DNA of 64,000 bases from Pirellulaceae bacterium (GCA_018402565.1 JAGYIQ010000005.1:434001-498000), one strand, 5' to 3'; shown: positions 9,116 through 18,055, numbered from the stretch's first letter. The notes: generated by a model from the letters alone, not told the origin. A program made the numbers and translations.

Positions 9116-10639
9116 ATGCCAGCGATTGAATTGGCGGAGGCGCTGCAGCGGCTACACAGCCACCTGCGGAACAGCCGACCACGCGATGCCGAGCCGATCG
9201 ATTTGTCGAGGGCCGTCAATCGTGTGCTGGCGGAAGATCGACTTGCCCCCCACGATCATCCGCCCACCGACCAATCGCTCCGCGACGGCGTGGCCTACGC
9301 TGCTGCACAAGTCGAGCAAACGGGCGAATCGCAAGTCGCGGCACCCGACCAGACGGACTCGTCAAGCGCGAGCGATGCCGACTTGGCACGACTCCGCTCG
9401 ATCGTTGGCACCGTCTACCCCGGTGACCTGACGCCCGCCCCGCTCCTGCCCGGACAAGCCGTCCGCGTCATGACCGGTGCCCCCCTGCCGGCTGGGACCG
9501 TGGCCGTGGCCATGATCGAAGACGTGCAGTTCCTTTCGCCGCCGCAGGACCAAACTTCGACCGCCGCAGCCTCAACCGGCGCAGCCCCGATCGCCGCCGC
9601 TTACGCCCCGGGCAGGCCCTGGCAGACGGCCGAGTCGGCCACGCACGTCCTCGTCCCACCCTCAACCGCGACTCAGCCGCGATACGTGTTGGCCCAAGGT
9701 CAGGTTTATCGGCGCGCCGAGGTGCTTGTGACCGCGGGCACTCGGCTGCGACCCGTCCACGTGGGACTGCTGGCCAGTGCCGGTTACGCCCAACTGCCCT
9801 GCTTTCGCCCGCCCCGTGTCGCCGTCCTGACCACCGGCGATGAACTCTGCCCGCCTGGCGCCGCGCTGCCGCCCGGCCAGATCTACAACTCCAACGGCCC
9901 CTTGCTGCAAGCCGCGCTGCAGCAAGCAGGAATCCCACACTGCCACGTTCAACACCTGGGCGACTCCCAAGCTGAGATCCGCGCATTCTTGGCCGAGCAA
10001 TTGGGACAAGTCGATTTACTGCTGACGACCGGTGCTGTCTCGGCGGGCCAGAAAGACCAACTGCCACACCACTTCGCGGACTTGGGCGTCGAGCCCCTGT
10101 TCCATGGCGTCCACATCAAACCCGGCAAACCCGTGTACTGCGGTCACTGGTCAAGGCAGCCTGCCAACCGCGCCGCCCCAGAGCCGCCCGCAGCCACCTA
10201 CGTCTTGGGCCTGCCGGGGAATCCGATCAGCGTCTGGACCACCTTCCAACTCTTCGCCCGACCGATCTTGGCCGCGTTGCTGGGGACCTCGGCTCCGCCA
10301 CGTTGGCTCCACGCTCGCTTGGCACACAGCGGCCACTTCAATGACGCGCGGCTGACGTTCTGGCCCGGCCGACTCGAGACGACCGATGCGCCCTGGCAAA
10401 TCACTGCATTGAAAAATACTGCGCTGAAAGATACTGCGCTGAAAGATACTGCGGTGGCAACAGCGGCGGTACCCGACTCCGCTGTGTTGCTGCCCACCGT
10501 GACTCCCCTGCCCTGGCAAGGCTCGCCCGATCTCAAGACCCCAACACTGGCGAACGTCTTGATCTACTTCCCGCCCCAGCCGAGCGGTCCAACCACTACC
10601 GCCGCGACACCTGTGTCCGTTCTGTGGCTGGAGGAATAG
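9116..10639 (+). CDS. moeA: molybdopterin molybdenumtransferase MoeA family protein
   Basis: A 507-residue protein with the MoeA domain order. The N-terminal part has QSLRDGVAYA in place of the usual SxMDGYA and then GQAVRVMTGAPLPAGTVAV. The MoCF-binding domain has VAVLTTGDEL, IYNSNGPLL, TTGAVSAGQKDQLP, HIKPGKP and GLPGNPIS. MoeA inserts molybdate into adenylylated molybdopterin. The altered DGYA motif and a Gln where many members have Asp or Glu after SxG are deviations. An inserted low-complexity loop lies at about residues 145-180, and a 15 bp sequence is repeated three times near 10409-10453, coding ALKDT-like units in the C-terminal domain. It probably shares a transcript with fliD-fliS, an unusual partner. 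ATG 9116 follows fliS by 6 bp. Confidence 0.82.
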   Translation: MPAIELAEALQRLHSHLRNSRPRDAEPIDLSRAVNRVLAEDRLAPHDHPPTDQSLRDGVAYAAAQVEQTGESQVAAPDQTDSSSASDADLARLRSIVGTVYPGDLTPAPLLPGQAVRVMTGAPLPAGTVAVAMIEDVQFLSPPQDQTSTAAASTGAAPIAAAYAPGRPWQTAESATHVLVPPSTATQPRYVLAQGQVYRRAEVLVTAGTRLRPVHVGLLASAGYAQLPCFRPPRVAVLTTGDELCPPGAALPPGQIYNSNGPLLQAALQQAGIPHCHVQHLGDSQAEIRAFLAEQLGQVDLLLTTGAVSAGQKDQLPHHFADLGVEPLFHGVHIKPGKPVYCGHWSRQPANRAAPEPPAATYVLGLPGNPISVWTTFQLFARPILAALLGTSAPPRWLHARLAHSGHFNDARLTFWPGRLETTDAPWQITALKNTALKDTALKDTAVATAAVPDSAVLLPTVTPLPWQGSPDLKTPTLANVLIYFPPQPSGPTTTAATPVSVLWLEE

Positions 10640-10733
10640 CAGCTGCGGCTCGGGTGTACCTATCTGGTTCGCGACTTCGTGGAATCAGTCGAATCGCTCA
10701 GGATCGAAGACCGGTTCGGCCGTCGGGCAACTT

Positions 10734-10864
10734 TTGAGTACGAGCACGACTGTCGTGACACGTACGAGTACCGTTGCACTGAGTACGAGTACGACGGCCA
10801 ACTGCTCAGACAAGTACGAGCACCCTTGCACTGAGTACGCGTGCAAGTTCGACTGTCCTGACAA
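10734..10864. repeat. relic copy of the CGAGTA hairpin element
   Basis: The gap between moeA and purL (10640-10897) has no gene but carries several GAGTACGAGTACG stretches. One part reads ACGAGTACCG, a short spacer, then CTGAGTACGAGTACGA and GGCCA. The same order occurs inside the large arrays at 24.9-34.6 kb, where the spacer is CCAAAGG. It looks like a diverged single copy of the hairpin core, without the GATTAG blocks. It may also act in transcription termination between the convergent genes. Confidence 0.6.
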
Positions 10865-10897
10865 ACACTCGCTGGCAAGAGACGTATCGCTGGGGAC

Positions 10898-13800
10898 CTA
10901 CCAGTTCAGCGGCTCGCGCCACCGACGTCGCAGGGTCTCGATATCGATATCGATCAACGTCGCATCGCCGTCGCGGACGACCACGCGGGAGCTGTCGGTG
11001 ACGGCCCCCAGTTCGCAGCAGGGGACGCCGTCCAACGCCGCCACGACCGATGCGACATGTTCGGGCCGCACTTCCAATAAAAAGCGCGAATTGGATTCAG
11101 CGAACAATCGCACCAGATTGATGGGCAAACGCTGACGTTCACCAGCGTCACAGGCAGCCTCCGTGGACAGCAACTCCAGTCGCTCCAACTGCAATGCTAC
11201 ACCCAAGCGACCGGCAAAGGCCATCTCGCTGACAGACACCGCCAAACCGCCTTCCGACAGGTCGTGACAGGCAGCGATCCACCCGGCCTGGATGCACTGA
11301 TGCACCGCTTGGAAGGTCCGCCAGGCCAACTCAGGCCGTACGGTGGGCACTTGTCCGCCGTGCAAGTCGCGCACCATTGATAGATGGGAACCGGCCAACT
11401 CGCAGTAAGTCCCACCGACTTGGAGCACTCGGTTGCCGGCCTGCTTGAAGTCCATCGTGACACACCGATCGGCCCGCTCCACTTGACCCAAGGCGCTGAT
11501 CAACAGCGTATGCGGGATGCGGATCGTCTGCCGTTGCCCGGTGGCGTCTTGGTAACTGAACTCGTTGTGCAAGCTGTCCTTGCCGCTGATAAACGGCACC
11601 TGCCAAGCCAAGGCCAAGTCGTGGCAGGCCAGTGCCGCGCGGACCAGGGCCCCAAGCGTTTCGGGGCGATCGGTATGCCCCCAACAGAAGTTGTCCAGCA
11701 CGGCGATGCGGCGAGGATCCGCCCCCACCGCCACACAGTTTCGGATGGCCTCGTCCATCGCAGCCGTCGCGGCGTGATACGTATCAAAATCGCTGAACTG
11801 TGGCGCCAAACCATTGGCAACTACGATCGCGCGTTGGCTGTTCAACCGCGGGCGTACCACCGCCGCATCACTGGGGCCGTCCGCCCCCGCACCGACCAAT
11901 GGCTTGATCACCGACCCGCCTTGCACCTCGTGGTCGTACTGCTGGATCACCCAATGTTTGCTGGCGATGTTGAGATGCCCCAACAAGTCCAACAAAATGG
12001 CTTCCCAATCCTGCGGCAACGGCGTAGCGGTTGCGTCTGCGGCGTTTGCACTGAGGCTGACTGCCCGCAACTCGCTGGGCTCCACCGGTTCGTAAACGGC
12101 CTGCCGCACCACCGGTGGTCGGCCGCCGTGCATGAACTCCAGATCCAATTGCCCGACGACTTGCCCGTGGTAACGCAGTTGCAGTTGACCATCCCCGGTG
12201 AAGTGTCCCAACACGGTCGCCTCGACCGACTCGCCCTCACACAGTGTGCGAAGTGCCTCCCAGTGATGCGGCGGGACACTGAGTACCATGCGTTCTTGGG
12301 CTTCGGAGATCCAAATTTCGGTATAGGTCAAACCTTGATACTTCAGCGGCGCCAAGTCCAGATCGACCACGGCCCCCAGATCCTCGGCCATTTCCCCCAC
12401 CGCGCTGGAGAAGCCACCCGCGCCACAATCCGTCACGGCGGTGTACAGCTCGCGATCGCGGGCTTGCAGCAGGACGTCTTGCAACATCTTCTCGGTGATG
12501 GCATTGCCGATCTGCACGGCTCCGCCGCTGAGTTTCTCGCTCTTGTCGGTCAACTCCACCGAGGAGAACGTCGCGCCGTGGATGCCATCGCGACCGGTGC
12601 GACCGCCCAGGGCCACGATCAAGTCGCCGGCCTGCGGTTGCTTGAAGCTCTTATCCACGGGGATCAAGCCCACGTTGCCGCAGAACACCAGCGGGTTGCC
12701 CACGTAGCGGCGGTCGAAATACAGGGCCCCGTTGACGGTGGGGATCCCCATGCGATTACCATAATCGCGGACGCCAGCGACCACGCCCCGCATCACTCGG
12801 GCTGGATGCAGGACGCCTTCAGGCAAGGCCTGCGGATCCAAATCCGGCGGAGCAAAACAAAACACGTCGGTACTGCAGACGGGCTTGGCACCCAAGCCGG
12901 TGCCCAGCGTATCGCGGATCACACCACCAATGCCCGTATTGGCGCCACCGTACGGCTCCAATGCACTGGGACGGTTGTGCGTCTCGACCTTAAAGCAGAC
13001 ATGAAACTCATCATCGAATTTCACAATACCGGCATTGTCTTTAAATACGCTCACGCACCAGTCGTCCGACCCCCATTGCTGCCGCAACTGATTGGTGGCC
13101 TGAAAAATGGTTTCCTTTAGCATATTCTGAAATTGTCGCGTTCCCGCCGCATCGCGGTACTCGATCCGGCCCGCCAAAGTCTTGTGGCTGCAGTGTTCGC
13201 TCCAAGTCTGCGCGATGGTCTCCAGCTCGATGTCGGTCGGATCGCGATCCAGGCCGCGGTAGTGCGTCTGGATGGTTTGCATTTCCACCAGATTCAAGCT
13301 CAGCCCGCCCTGGCGACTGATGGCCAGCAACTCCGCGTCATCGGCGGCGCGGAGGGGTACCTGCACGCATTGGAAGTCGTATTGCACTTGGCCCGTCAGC
13401 GACTGCAACTGCAGTGGTGCCGGCACGATCTCTTCGATCGAGGCGTTGGCCAAGACTTTTCGTTGCAGCAGCGCCAAGGTTTCTGCACTCACATCGCCCA
13501 GCGAGTACTTGCGATAGGTGCGGACCGCCGTCACCGGCCAACCCCCCGCCTGCAGTGTATGGAGCGCGGTCAGAGCCACCGCATCGGTTACACCCGGCTT
13601 GAGCATCACATAGAGGCAATGTTCGGCCGCCTGCACCTCGTTCAACTCCGGAGCGCCAACTCGACCGATCTGACCCGTCTCCGTCACGCCATCGACCAGC
13701 AGCCGTCGGGCGATCGTCTCCACGACGGCGGCCTCCAAGTCACCTTCCAACAGGTAGCCATGAGCCGCGCGAACACGGGGCGGTTGTGGCAATCGCAAGT

Positions 13801-13933
13801 CCAACGCGGCCCGTACGATGGCCTGAGCCAAATGATCGTGTTCCTGGGCTTTCGACCGGATCTCGACTTGCCACAGGTGCGTACCACCAACGAGCGACTG
13901 AAGCGTCGAATCTTCCAACATTCCCGGACTCAT
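10898..13933 (-). CDS. purL: phosphoribosylformylglycinamidine synthase, PurL with PurS-like N-terminal extension
   Basis: A 1011-residue protein. Residues about 230-1000 match small-type PurL: TWSEHCSHKT with the catalytic His, an FKVETHNRPSALEPYGGANT region, GGRTGRDGIHGATFSS, DCGAGGFSSAVGEMAEDLGA and the second AIRS-like half ending with HDLSEGGLAVSVSEMAF. The first about 190 residues look like two PurS-like ferredoxin-fold units, the second with YVMLKPGVTDAVALTALHTL. It makes FGAM from FGAR, ATP and ammonia in purine synthesis; no PurQ glutaminase is in the window. The ETHNRPS motif has Arg where His is usual. It lies 34 bp downstream of the split M48 gene on the same strand. purD is at 44.6 kb, not linked. 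Confidence 0.9.
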   Translation of the reverse strand: MSPGMLEDSTLQSLVGGTHLWQVEIRSKAQEHDHLAQAIVRAALDLRLPQPPRVRAAHGYLLEGDLEAAVVETIARRLLVDGVTETGQIGRVGAPELNEVQAAEHCLYVMLKPGVTDAVALTALHTLQAGGWPVTAVRTYRKYSLGDVSAETLALLQRKVLANASIEEIVPAPLQLQSLTGQVQYDFQCVQVPLRAADDAELLAISRQGGLSLNLVEMQTIQTHYRGLDRDPTDIELETIAQTWSEHCSHKTLAGRIEYRDAAGTRQFQNMLKETIFQATNQLRQQWGSDDWCVSVFKDNAGIVKFDDEFHVCFKVETHNRPSALEPYGGANTGIGGVIRDTLGTGLGAKPVCSTDVFCFAPPDLDPQALPEGVLHPARVMRGVVAGVRDYGNRMGIPTVNGALYFDRRYVGNPLVFCGNVGLIPVDKSFKQPQAGDLIVALGGRTGRDGIHGATFSSVELTDKSEKLSGGAVQIGNAITEKMLQDVLLQARDRELYTAVTDCGAGGFSSAVGEMAEDLGAVVDLDLAPLKYQGLTYTEIWISEAQERMVLSVPPHHWEALRTLCEGESVEATVLGHFTGDGQLQLRYHGQVVGQLDLEFMHGGRPPVVRQAVYEPVEPSELRAVSLSANAADATATPLPQDWEAILLDLLGHLNIASKHWVIQQYDHEVQGGSVIKPLVGAGADGPSDAAVVRPRLNSQRAIVVANGLAPQFSDFDTYHAATAAMDEAIRNCVAVGADPRRIAVLDNFCWGHTDRPETLGALVRAALACHDLALAWQVPFISGKDSLHNEFSYQDATGQRQTIRIPHTLLISALGQVERADRCVTMDFKQAGNRVLQVGGTYCELAGSHLSMVRDLHGGQVPTVRPELAWRTFQAVHQCIQAGWIAACHDLSEGGLAVSVSEMAFAGRLGVALQLERLELLSTEAACDAGERQRLPINLVRLFAESNSRFLLEVRPEHVASVVAALDGVPCCELGAVTDSSRVVVRDGDATLIDIDIETLRRRWREPLNW

Positions 13934-13967
13934 GCAGCGAGGTTCTTTCTACGGATGGCTTGACAAT

Positions 13968-14717
13968 TTATTCTTGGCGACCGATCAGCGGCGGCATGGG
14001 GCAGTCCAACAGATCGGCAATTCCCCGCACCAACTCGGCCTCGCGGACTCGGACCAACTGATCGGCCGATACGCAAGCGGAGCAGGCCAACAGCACGTCG
14101 CGGCGAGCCTGGGCGGACAGCTCGGCCAACTTCTGCAAGGCCAGCTCCAGTTGCTGGAAGTTGCATCGCTCGACCGGCAACAATTGGACCGGCAACCCCG
14201 ACAATTGAGCAGCTCCAGCCGCAAAAGCTTGGGGAACTTGGCTCTCCAAGTTGCCAGCCCGCGCCAGCGTGGAGAGCAACAATGAGACCTCACCCACGAG
14301 CGATCGCGGGGGCACCGGGCGGGGGACGCGGAGCGGCCGCGCGGCATAATGGGAATGCAAGTGACGATAAAGGACCTGCGATAAAGTCCACTCAAAAACG
14401 GTCACTTGGGAATCGGCTTGCACCAATGCCTGGAACGCCGGGATAAACGCCTGGTACTGCGATAGACTCATCATGCGGAGCATCGGCAGCGACATGTCGA
14501 CCAAGGGCAAACGCGTCGCGCCGGGGATCCCCTGCACCTGCGGCCACAAGGTCACCACGACGTTGAACAGATCGACCGGCACCAAGGTCTGCAACAGGGC
14601 CAACTGGCGCCGCGCCTTTTCTGGCTCCGAGTCCAAGACCAGCGCCATAACAAGTGCCCGCGCCGAGTAGGGTTCGTGAGCGGCGTCGATCAGGCCCTGG
14701 GGCAATTGGGCCAACAA
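13968..14717 (-). CDS. C-terminal part of M48 peptidase, separated by frameshift
   Basis: About 250 residues from a TTG at 14717. The same frame reads further upstream as RAPQEEHQDYAQRLLAQLPQ, which continues naturally from the end of the upstream M48 protein (…MMAAADQ). Proteins of this LemA-linked M48 group are, as I recall, single chains of about 650 residues with a C-terminal helical domain starting with a YA-x2-LL-x2-LP segment, so this is probably the detached C-terminal domain of the gene at 14690-16066. It contains TLVPVDLFNVVVTLWPQVQG and RQEL-type helical segments but no membrane span. Whether it is translated alone, made by frameshifting, or dead cannot be told from sequence. Confidence 0.65.
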   Translation of the reverse strand: MLAQLPQGLIDAAHEPYSARALVMALVLDSEPEKARRQLALLQTLVPVDLFNVVVTLWPQVQGIPGATRLPLVDMSLPMLRMMSLSQYQAFIPAFQALVQADSQVTVFEWTLSQVLYRHLHSHYAARPLRVPRPVPPRSLVGEVSLLLSTLARAGNLESQVPQAFAAGAAQLSGLPVQLLPVERCNFQQLELALQKLAELSAQARRDVLLACSACVSADQLVRVREAELVRGIADLLDCPMPPLIGRQE

Positions 14718-16066
14718 CCGCTGGGCGTAGTCCTGATGCTCCTCCTGCGGCGCCCGACCTGATCGGCGGCCGCCATCATCTCGGGCACGGAATACTGCGC
14801 TGACCTGTCAGGGGCCACGCCAGCCGCAGCTCGAGCCGCCGACCCACCGCGTGGCTGGCGATCCAATTCCCGCATCCGGGACGTAGGAGCCAAGCCCGAC
14901 AAACCGGCCGCCGCCAGATCCGCACCGCTGGATCGGGCCGAGCGGCTCTCCCTAGCTGCACCGGTCGCTGGCTGGGCCGCGGAGAAACTGGCGCCAGCCC
15001 GCAGTGAACTTTCAGCCGCTTCGGCCAAGTAGTTGCCATCCCAATTCGGTTCGATCGCCAGGATCCGCTTGGGCAGCGGCGGATGCGTGGCCAACAGTCC
15101 CGACAAGCCCTCGAAAACCCCTTGAGCAAAATACATGTGGCTGGCCATCGAGGCATTGGGATGCTGGAGTCGGCCCCCAAAAATCGCCCCACCTATTCGT
15201 TTCAGGGCGCCGGAAATGCCGGTTGGATTTCGCGTGAATTGGACCGCCGAGGCATCCGCCAAGTACTCGCGTTGCCGCGACACCGCCGCCTTGATCAAAC
15301 CACCGAGAAAAGACCCCAAAGAGCCCAAGACCAGCAAGACCACACCCAACATCAACAACGCGGCAATCACACCACCATTGTTTTTATTGTTGGACCCCAG
15401 GTGCATGTAGCGCATCGACCGCAGCAGCCAATGCCCGATCAAACTCAACAACAGAATCCCATGCAGGATGCCAATCAAGCGAATGTTGGTCCGCATGTCG
15501 CCGTTGAAGATATGAGAAAACTCGTGGGCAATCACGCCCTGCAATTCGTCGCGGCTGAGATTCTCGATCGCCCCCCGCGTCACTCCAACCACGGCATCCC
15601 CCGGCAAATAACCGGCGGCAAAGGCGTTGATGCCCGGCTCTTCCATCAAATAGACCGGCGGTACCGGCGTGCCAGAGGCGATCGCCATCTCCTCCACGAT
15701 GTTCAAGAGCCGTCGCTCCAAGGGATCCGACGTGTGGTGAGCCAATTGTCGCCCCCCCACGCTCTCGGCCACTCGCGTCCCGCCACCCCAACGCAGTTGG
15801 CTGATCTGGTACAAGCTGCCCAAGCCAATGACGGCCAGAGCCCCAGCCCCGAACAGAAAAGCAAACAACCACGGCCGTACCCCAGCATCCGCCGCCGAGT
15901 TCCCGCCCAACGAACGCGCGGATGATTCGACTGACGCCGCACCCACCCCATAGCCGATGGCGGCCAGCGCAATCACGATCGCCGCCACCGCCAACGAAAA
16001 CAGCAAGATCAAACGCGTCGTTTGACCCCGCGCCGAATCCTGCTGTTCAAAAAATCGAGTGGACAT
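14690..16066 (-). CDS. M48 family membrane peptidase (HtpX-like), N-terminal part, apparent frameshift near its end
   Basis: A 458-residue reading frame. Membrane segments are at about 19-45, 65-87, 195-213 and 234-260. The zinc site is HEFSH at 181-185, with RQREYLADASA (Glu267, Asp271) as the third-ligand region. NAFAAG and GVTRGAIENLSRDEL are typical of HtpX-type enzymes. The last about 20 residues (RRRRSIRTTPSGCWPNCPRA) look like an out-of-frame tail, and the natural continuation is found in another frame (see 13968-14717), with the change of frame at about 14748-14762. The start ATG shares one base with the lemA stop (TGATG), a translationally coupled pair. HtpX-like enzymes cleave misfolded membrane proteins. 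Confidence 0.85.
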   Translation of the reverse strand: MSTRFFEQQDSARGQTTRLILLFSLAVAAIVIALAAIGYGVGAASVESSARSLGGNSAADAGVRPWLFAFLFGAGALAVIGLGSLYQISQLRWGGGTRVAESVGGRQLAHHTSDPLERRLLNIVEEMAIASGTPVPPVYLMEEPGINAFAAGYLPGDAVVGVTRGAIENLSRDELQGVIAHEFSHIFNGDMRTNIRLIGILHGILLLSLIGHWLLRSMRYMHLGSNNKNNGGVIAALLMLGVVLLVLGSLGSFLGGLIKAAVSRQREYLADASAVQFTRNPTGISGALKRIGGAIFGGRLQHPNASMASHMYFAQGVFEGLSGLLATHPPLPKRILAIEPNWDGNYLAEAAESSLRAGASFSAAQPATGAARESRSARSSGADLAAAGLSGLAPTSRMRELDRQPRGGSAARAAAGVAPDRSAQYSVPEMMAAADQVGRRRRSIRTTPSGCWPNCPRA

Positions 16067-16671
16067 CAGTTGAAGGAAACCTTGGGTGCTTCGGCGATGG
16101 CGGCACTGTCAAATTCCAAATGCCGACGATCTTGGCCATGACCCGTCAGCCCCGCCACCAACACCGGCGGGAAGGTCTGCTTGTAGGTGTTGTACTCGGT
16201 CACCGAATCGTTGTAGCCCTGCCGAGCGAAGCTGATTTTGTTCTCGGTCGACGTCAGCTCTTCGGTCAACTGGATCATGTTCTGGTTGGCCTTCAAATCG
16301 GGGTATGCTTCAGCCAAGGCAAACAGCCGACCCAACGCACCCGACAGGCCCTTCTCGGCCCCCATCATGGCCGTCATGGCCTGCGCATCGCCCGGATCCC
16401 CCGCTGCGCCCTGCAGGCCCGTCACCGCGGCATTCCGCGCCTTGATCACGGCCTCCAACGTGTCCCGCTCGTGGGCCATGTATCCCTTGGCAATCTCGAC
16501 CAAATTCGGAATCAAATCGTGCCGCCGCTTCAACTGCACTTCGATTTGAGCAAACGCGTTGTCCACGCGATTCCTCAGAGTGACCAACTGATTGAAGATG
16601 GTCACACCGTAGATGAACAACAATACACCGATGCCGGCCAACCCACCCAAAACAATCAAGGCGATGTACAT
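16066..16671 (-). CDS. lemA: LemA family protein
   Basis: A 201-residue protein with an N-terminal membrane anchor (about residues 3-25) followed by the LemA helical domain: FNQLVTLRNRVDNAFAQIEV, LKRRHDLIPNLVEIAKGYMA, LKANQNMIQLTEELTSTENK and FARQGYNDSVTEYN. The function of LemA is poorly known; it is often next to M48 peptidase or TPM-domain genes. Here it overlaps the M48 gene by one base. The frame is open upstream to 16728, but MYIALIVLGG at 16671 is the standard LemA start, and the upstream part enters a dispersed repeat. Confidence 0.88.
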   Translation of the reverse strand: MYIALIVLGGLAGIGVLLFIYGVTIFNQLVTLRNRVDNAFAQIEVQLKRRHDLIPNLVEIAKGYMAHERDTLEAVIKARNAAVTGLQGAAGDPGDAQAMTAMMGAEKGLSGALGRLFALAEAYPDLKANQNMIQLTEELTSTENKISFARQGYNDSVTEYNTYKQTFPPVLVAGLTGHGQDRRHLEFDSAAIAEAPKVSFN

Positions 16672-16706
16672 AGCGTTATCTCTCACTCTCAGCAGAAGGC
16701 TTCGGG

Positions 16707-16836
16707 GGTTGTTGATTTTTCCAGACAAACACGCCAGAGTGCCGCCCGACTCCAGTCAATCGAGCAAAAACTCGGTCGCTTCCCATCCACCGAAACGCTG
16801 GACGCGTTCCGCTACGGAAAAATCAACAAGTCCTCA
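16707..16836. repeat. dispersed palindromic repeat, degenerate copy
   Basis: It begins with GTTGATTTTTCCAGAC and ends with GACGCGTTCCGCTACGGAA and ATCAACAAG, so its ends are inverted copies of each other. The interior has TCCCATCCACCGAAACGCT, matching the TCCCGTCAATCGAAACGCT of better copies at 21.2 kb. It lies in the leader of lemA, 36 bp upstream of its start. Confidence 0.75.
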
Positions 16837-16906
16837 GGGACCCAATCGTCGAGTAAAATCTTAGCATTCCTGGCGGCCAAGCGACAGGTCCAGGCGGCAT
16901 TCCCAC

Positions 16907-16946
16907 AAAAAAAGCAGGCCGGCTCCCGCTGGGGAACCGGCCTGCT
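16907..16946 (-). terminator. intrinsic terminator of rpsD
   Basis: Read on the minus strand, an A+GCAGGCCGG / CCGGCCTGC+T stem of 10 bp (arms 16913-16922 and 16937-16946) is followed directly by a run of seven T (16907-16913). It lies 65 bp after the rpsD stop. The stem, loop and T-run fit a Rho-independent terminator. Confidence 0.88.
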
Positions 16947-17010
16947 CAAGAGATTCTCCGCCGACAACGTCCGGGAGGAACCCGCCACGTGGCCTGCGAT
17001 CGACAATCGC

Positions 17011-17619
17011 TTAACGCGACATGAATTCGACCACCATGTTGCCGTCCACTGCCAAGCTGATGTCAGCGGCACCCGGACGGGTCTGCACAGTGATGGTCAT
17101 GGTATCGCTGTCAAAATTCGCCCACTCGATGCCCTGAGTGCTGCTGTTGACCAGATTGCCGCGGTAGTAGTTCCGCAACGCTTCCTGGCCACGGACCGTG
17201 ATCACGTCCCCCGGTCGAACCTGGAACGAAGGCACGTCGACCTTGCGGCCGTTGACGCAGAAGTGGCCGTGGGCCACGCCCTGCCGAGCCTGAGGCCGAG
17301 TCTTGGCCAAGCCCACGCGGCGAACAACGTTGTCCAACCGACGCTCGCAGCTCAGCAACAGGTTCTCGCCCGTGTTGCCCTTGGCGTGCTTGGCCAATTC
17401 GAAGTAACGACGCAGCTGCTTCTCGCTGACACCGTAATAATACTTGATCTTCTGCTTCTCACGCAGACCCATGCCGTAGTTCGAGGGACGACGGCTGCGA
17501 GTATGCATGCCGGGCGGGTTCTTCCGCTTGTCCAATGCCTTGACGGCGCCGTTGTCTTCATACAGCATCACGCCGATACGGCGATTGATGCGTCCTTTTG
17601 GGCCGGTATACCGAGCCAT
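17011..17619 (-). CDS. rpsD: 30S ribosomal protein S4
   Basis: A 202-residue protein with the full S4 pattern: MARYTGPK at the start, KYYYGVSEKQLRRYFELAK, GENLLLSCERRLDNVVRRVG, and the S4 RNA-binding fold with ARQGVAHGHFCVNGRKVDVP and VRPGDVITVR. It binds 16S rRNA early in assembly of the small subunit. No zinc-type Cys cluster is present at the N-terminus. It stands alone rather than in the alpha operon with rpsK, rpsM and rpoA, with its own terminator. A GAAAGG ribosome site is 9 nt before the ATG. Confidence 0.97.
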   Translation of the reverse strand: MARYTGPKGRINRRIGVMLYEDNGAVKALDKRKNPPGMHTRSRRPSNYGMGLREKQKIKYYYGVSEKQLRRYFELAKHAKGNTGENLLLSCERRLDNVVRRVGLAKTRPQARQGVAHGHFCVNGRKVDVPSFQVRPGDVITVRGQEALRNYYRGNLVNSSTQGIEWANFDSDTMTITVQTRPGAADISLAVDGNMVVEFMSR

Positions 17620-18055
17620 GCGAACAAACCTTTCAAATCACAAGGGTAGGGAAGCGGCATTTATCCGCCTGGCGATGACTACCGCCAGCGGCCAGGACAC
17701 CCGCAACCCGACAGGACACACCTGAGAGAGCTCGGACACCCAGCAACCCGAGCGACTCCGCCGAACCCGCACCTAAACCGCCACCACGGCTCCCAGCCCA
17801 AAAGACCAGAGACCGCAGTGACAACCCAGTGATCGGATCGAACCGAAATCGCACCGAGAAACACCGTATACCAATGACAAACCAGCCCCCGAAGACAGGC
17901 TCCAGGCACTGGGGAGGCCCATTATGCCAGGCTTTTGGCCACTTTCAAGCCCAAAAGCTGATTTTGTCAGCACCGCGTGGCTCGACCGTATCCCACCGGA
18001 TCCCAAACCGAGCCAAACCGAGCTGGACCGAGCCAAACCGAGCCGCCGTGGGCTG
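17620..18055. other. intergenic region upstream of rpsD
   Basis: 436 bp between the end of rng and the start of rpsD. I see no gene. Near the rng end (about 18002-18047) the motif GAGCCAAACCGAG is repeated with small changes about three times. The rpsD promoter and any S4 autoregulatory leader should be here, but I could not identify a known structure. Confidence 0.4.

Noticed and set aside
11384..13120. Long plus-strand open frame (578 codons) opposite purL
   Set aside because: It is the antisense of a well-conserved gene in GC-rich DNA and its product is rich in His, Gln and Arg without any domain.
15922..17649. Plus-strand open frame crossing lemA, a repeat, a terminator and rpsD
   Set aside because: It spans several real features on the other strand and has no protein-family resemblance.
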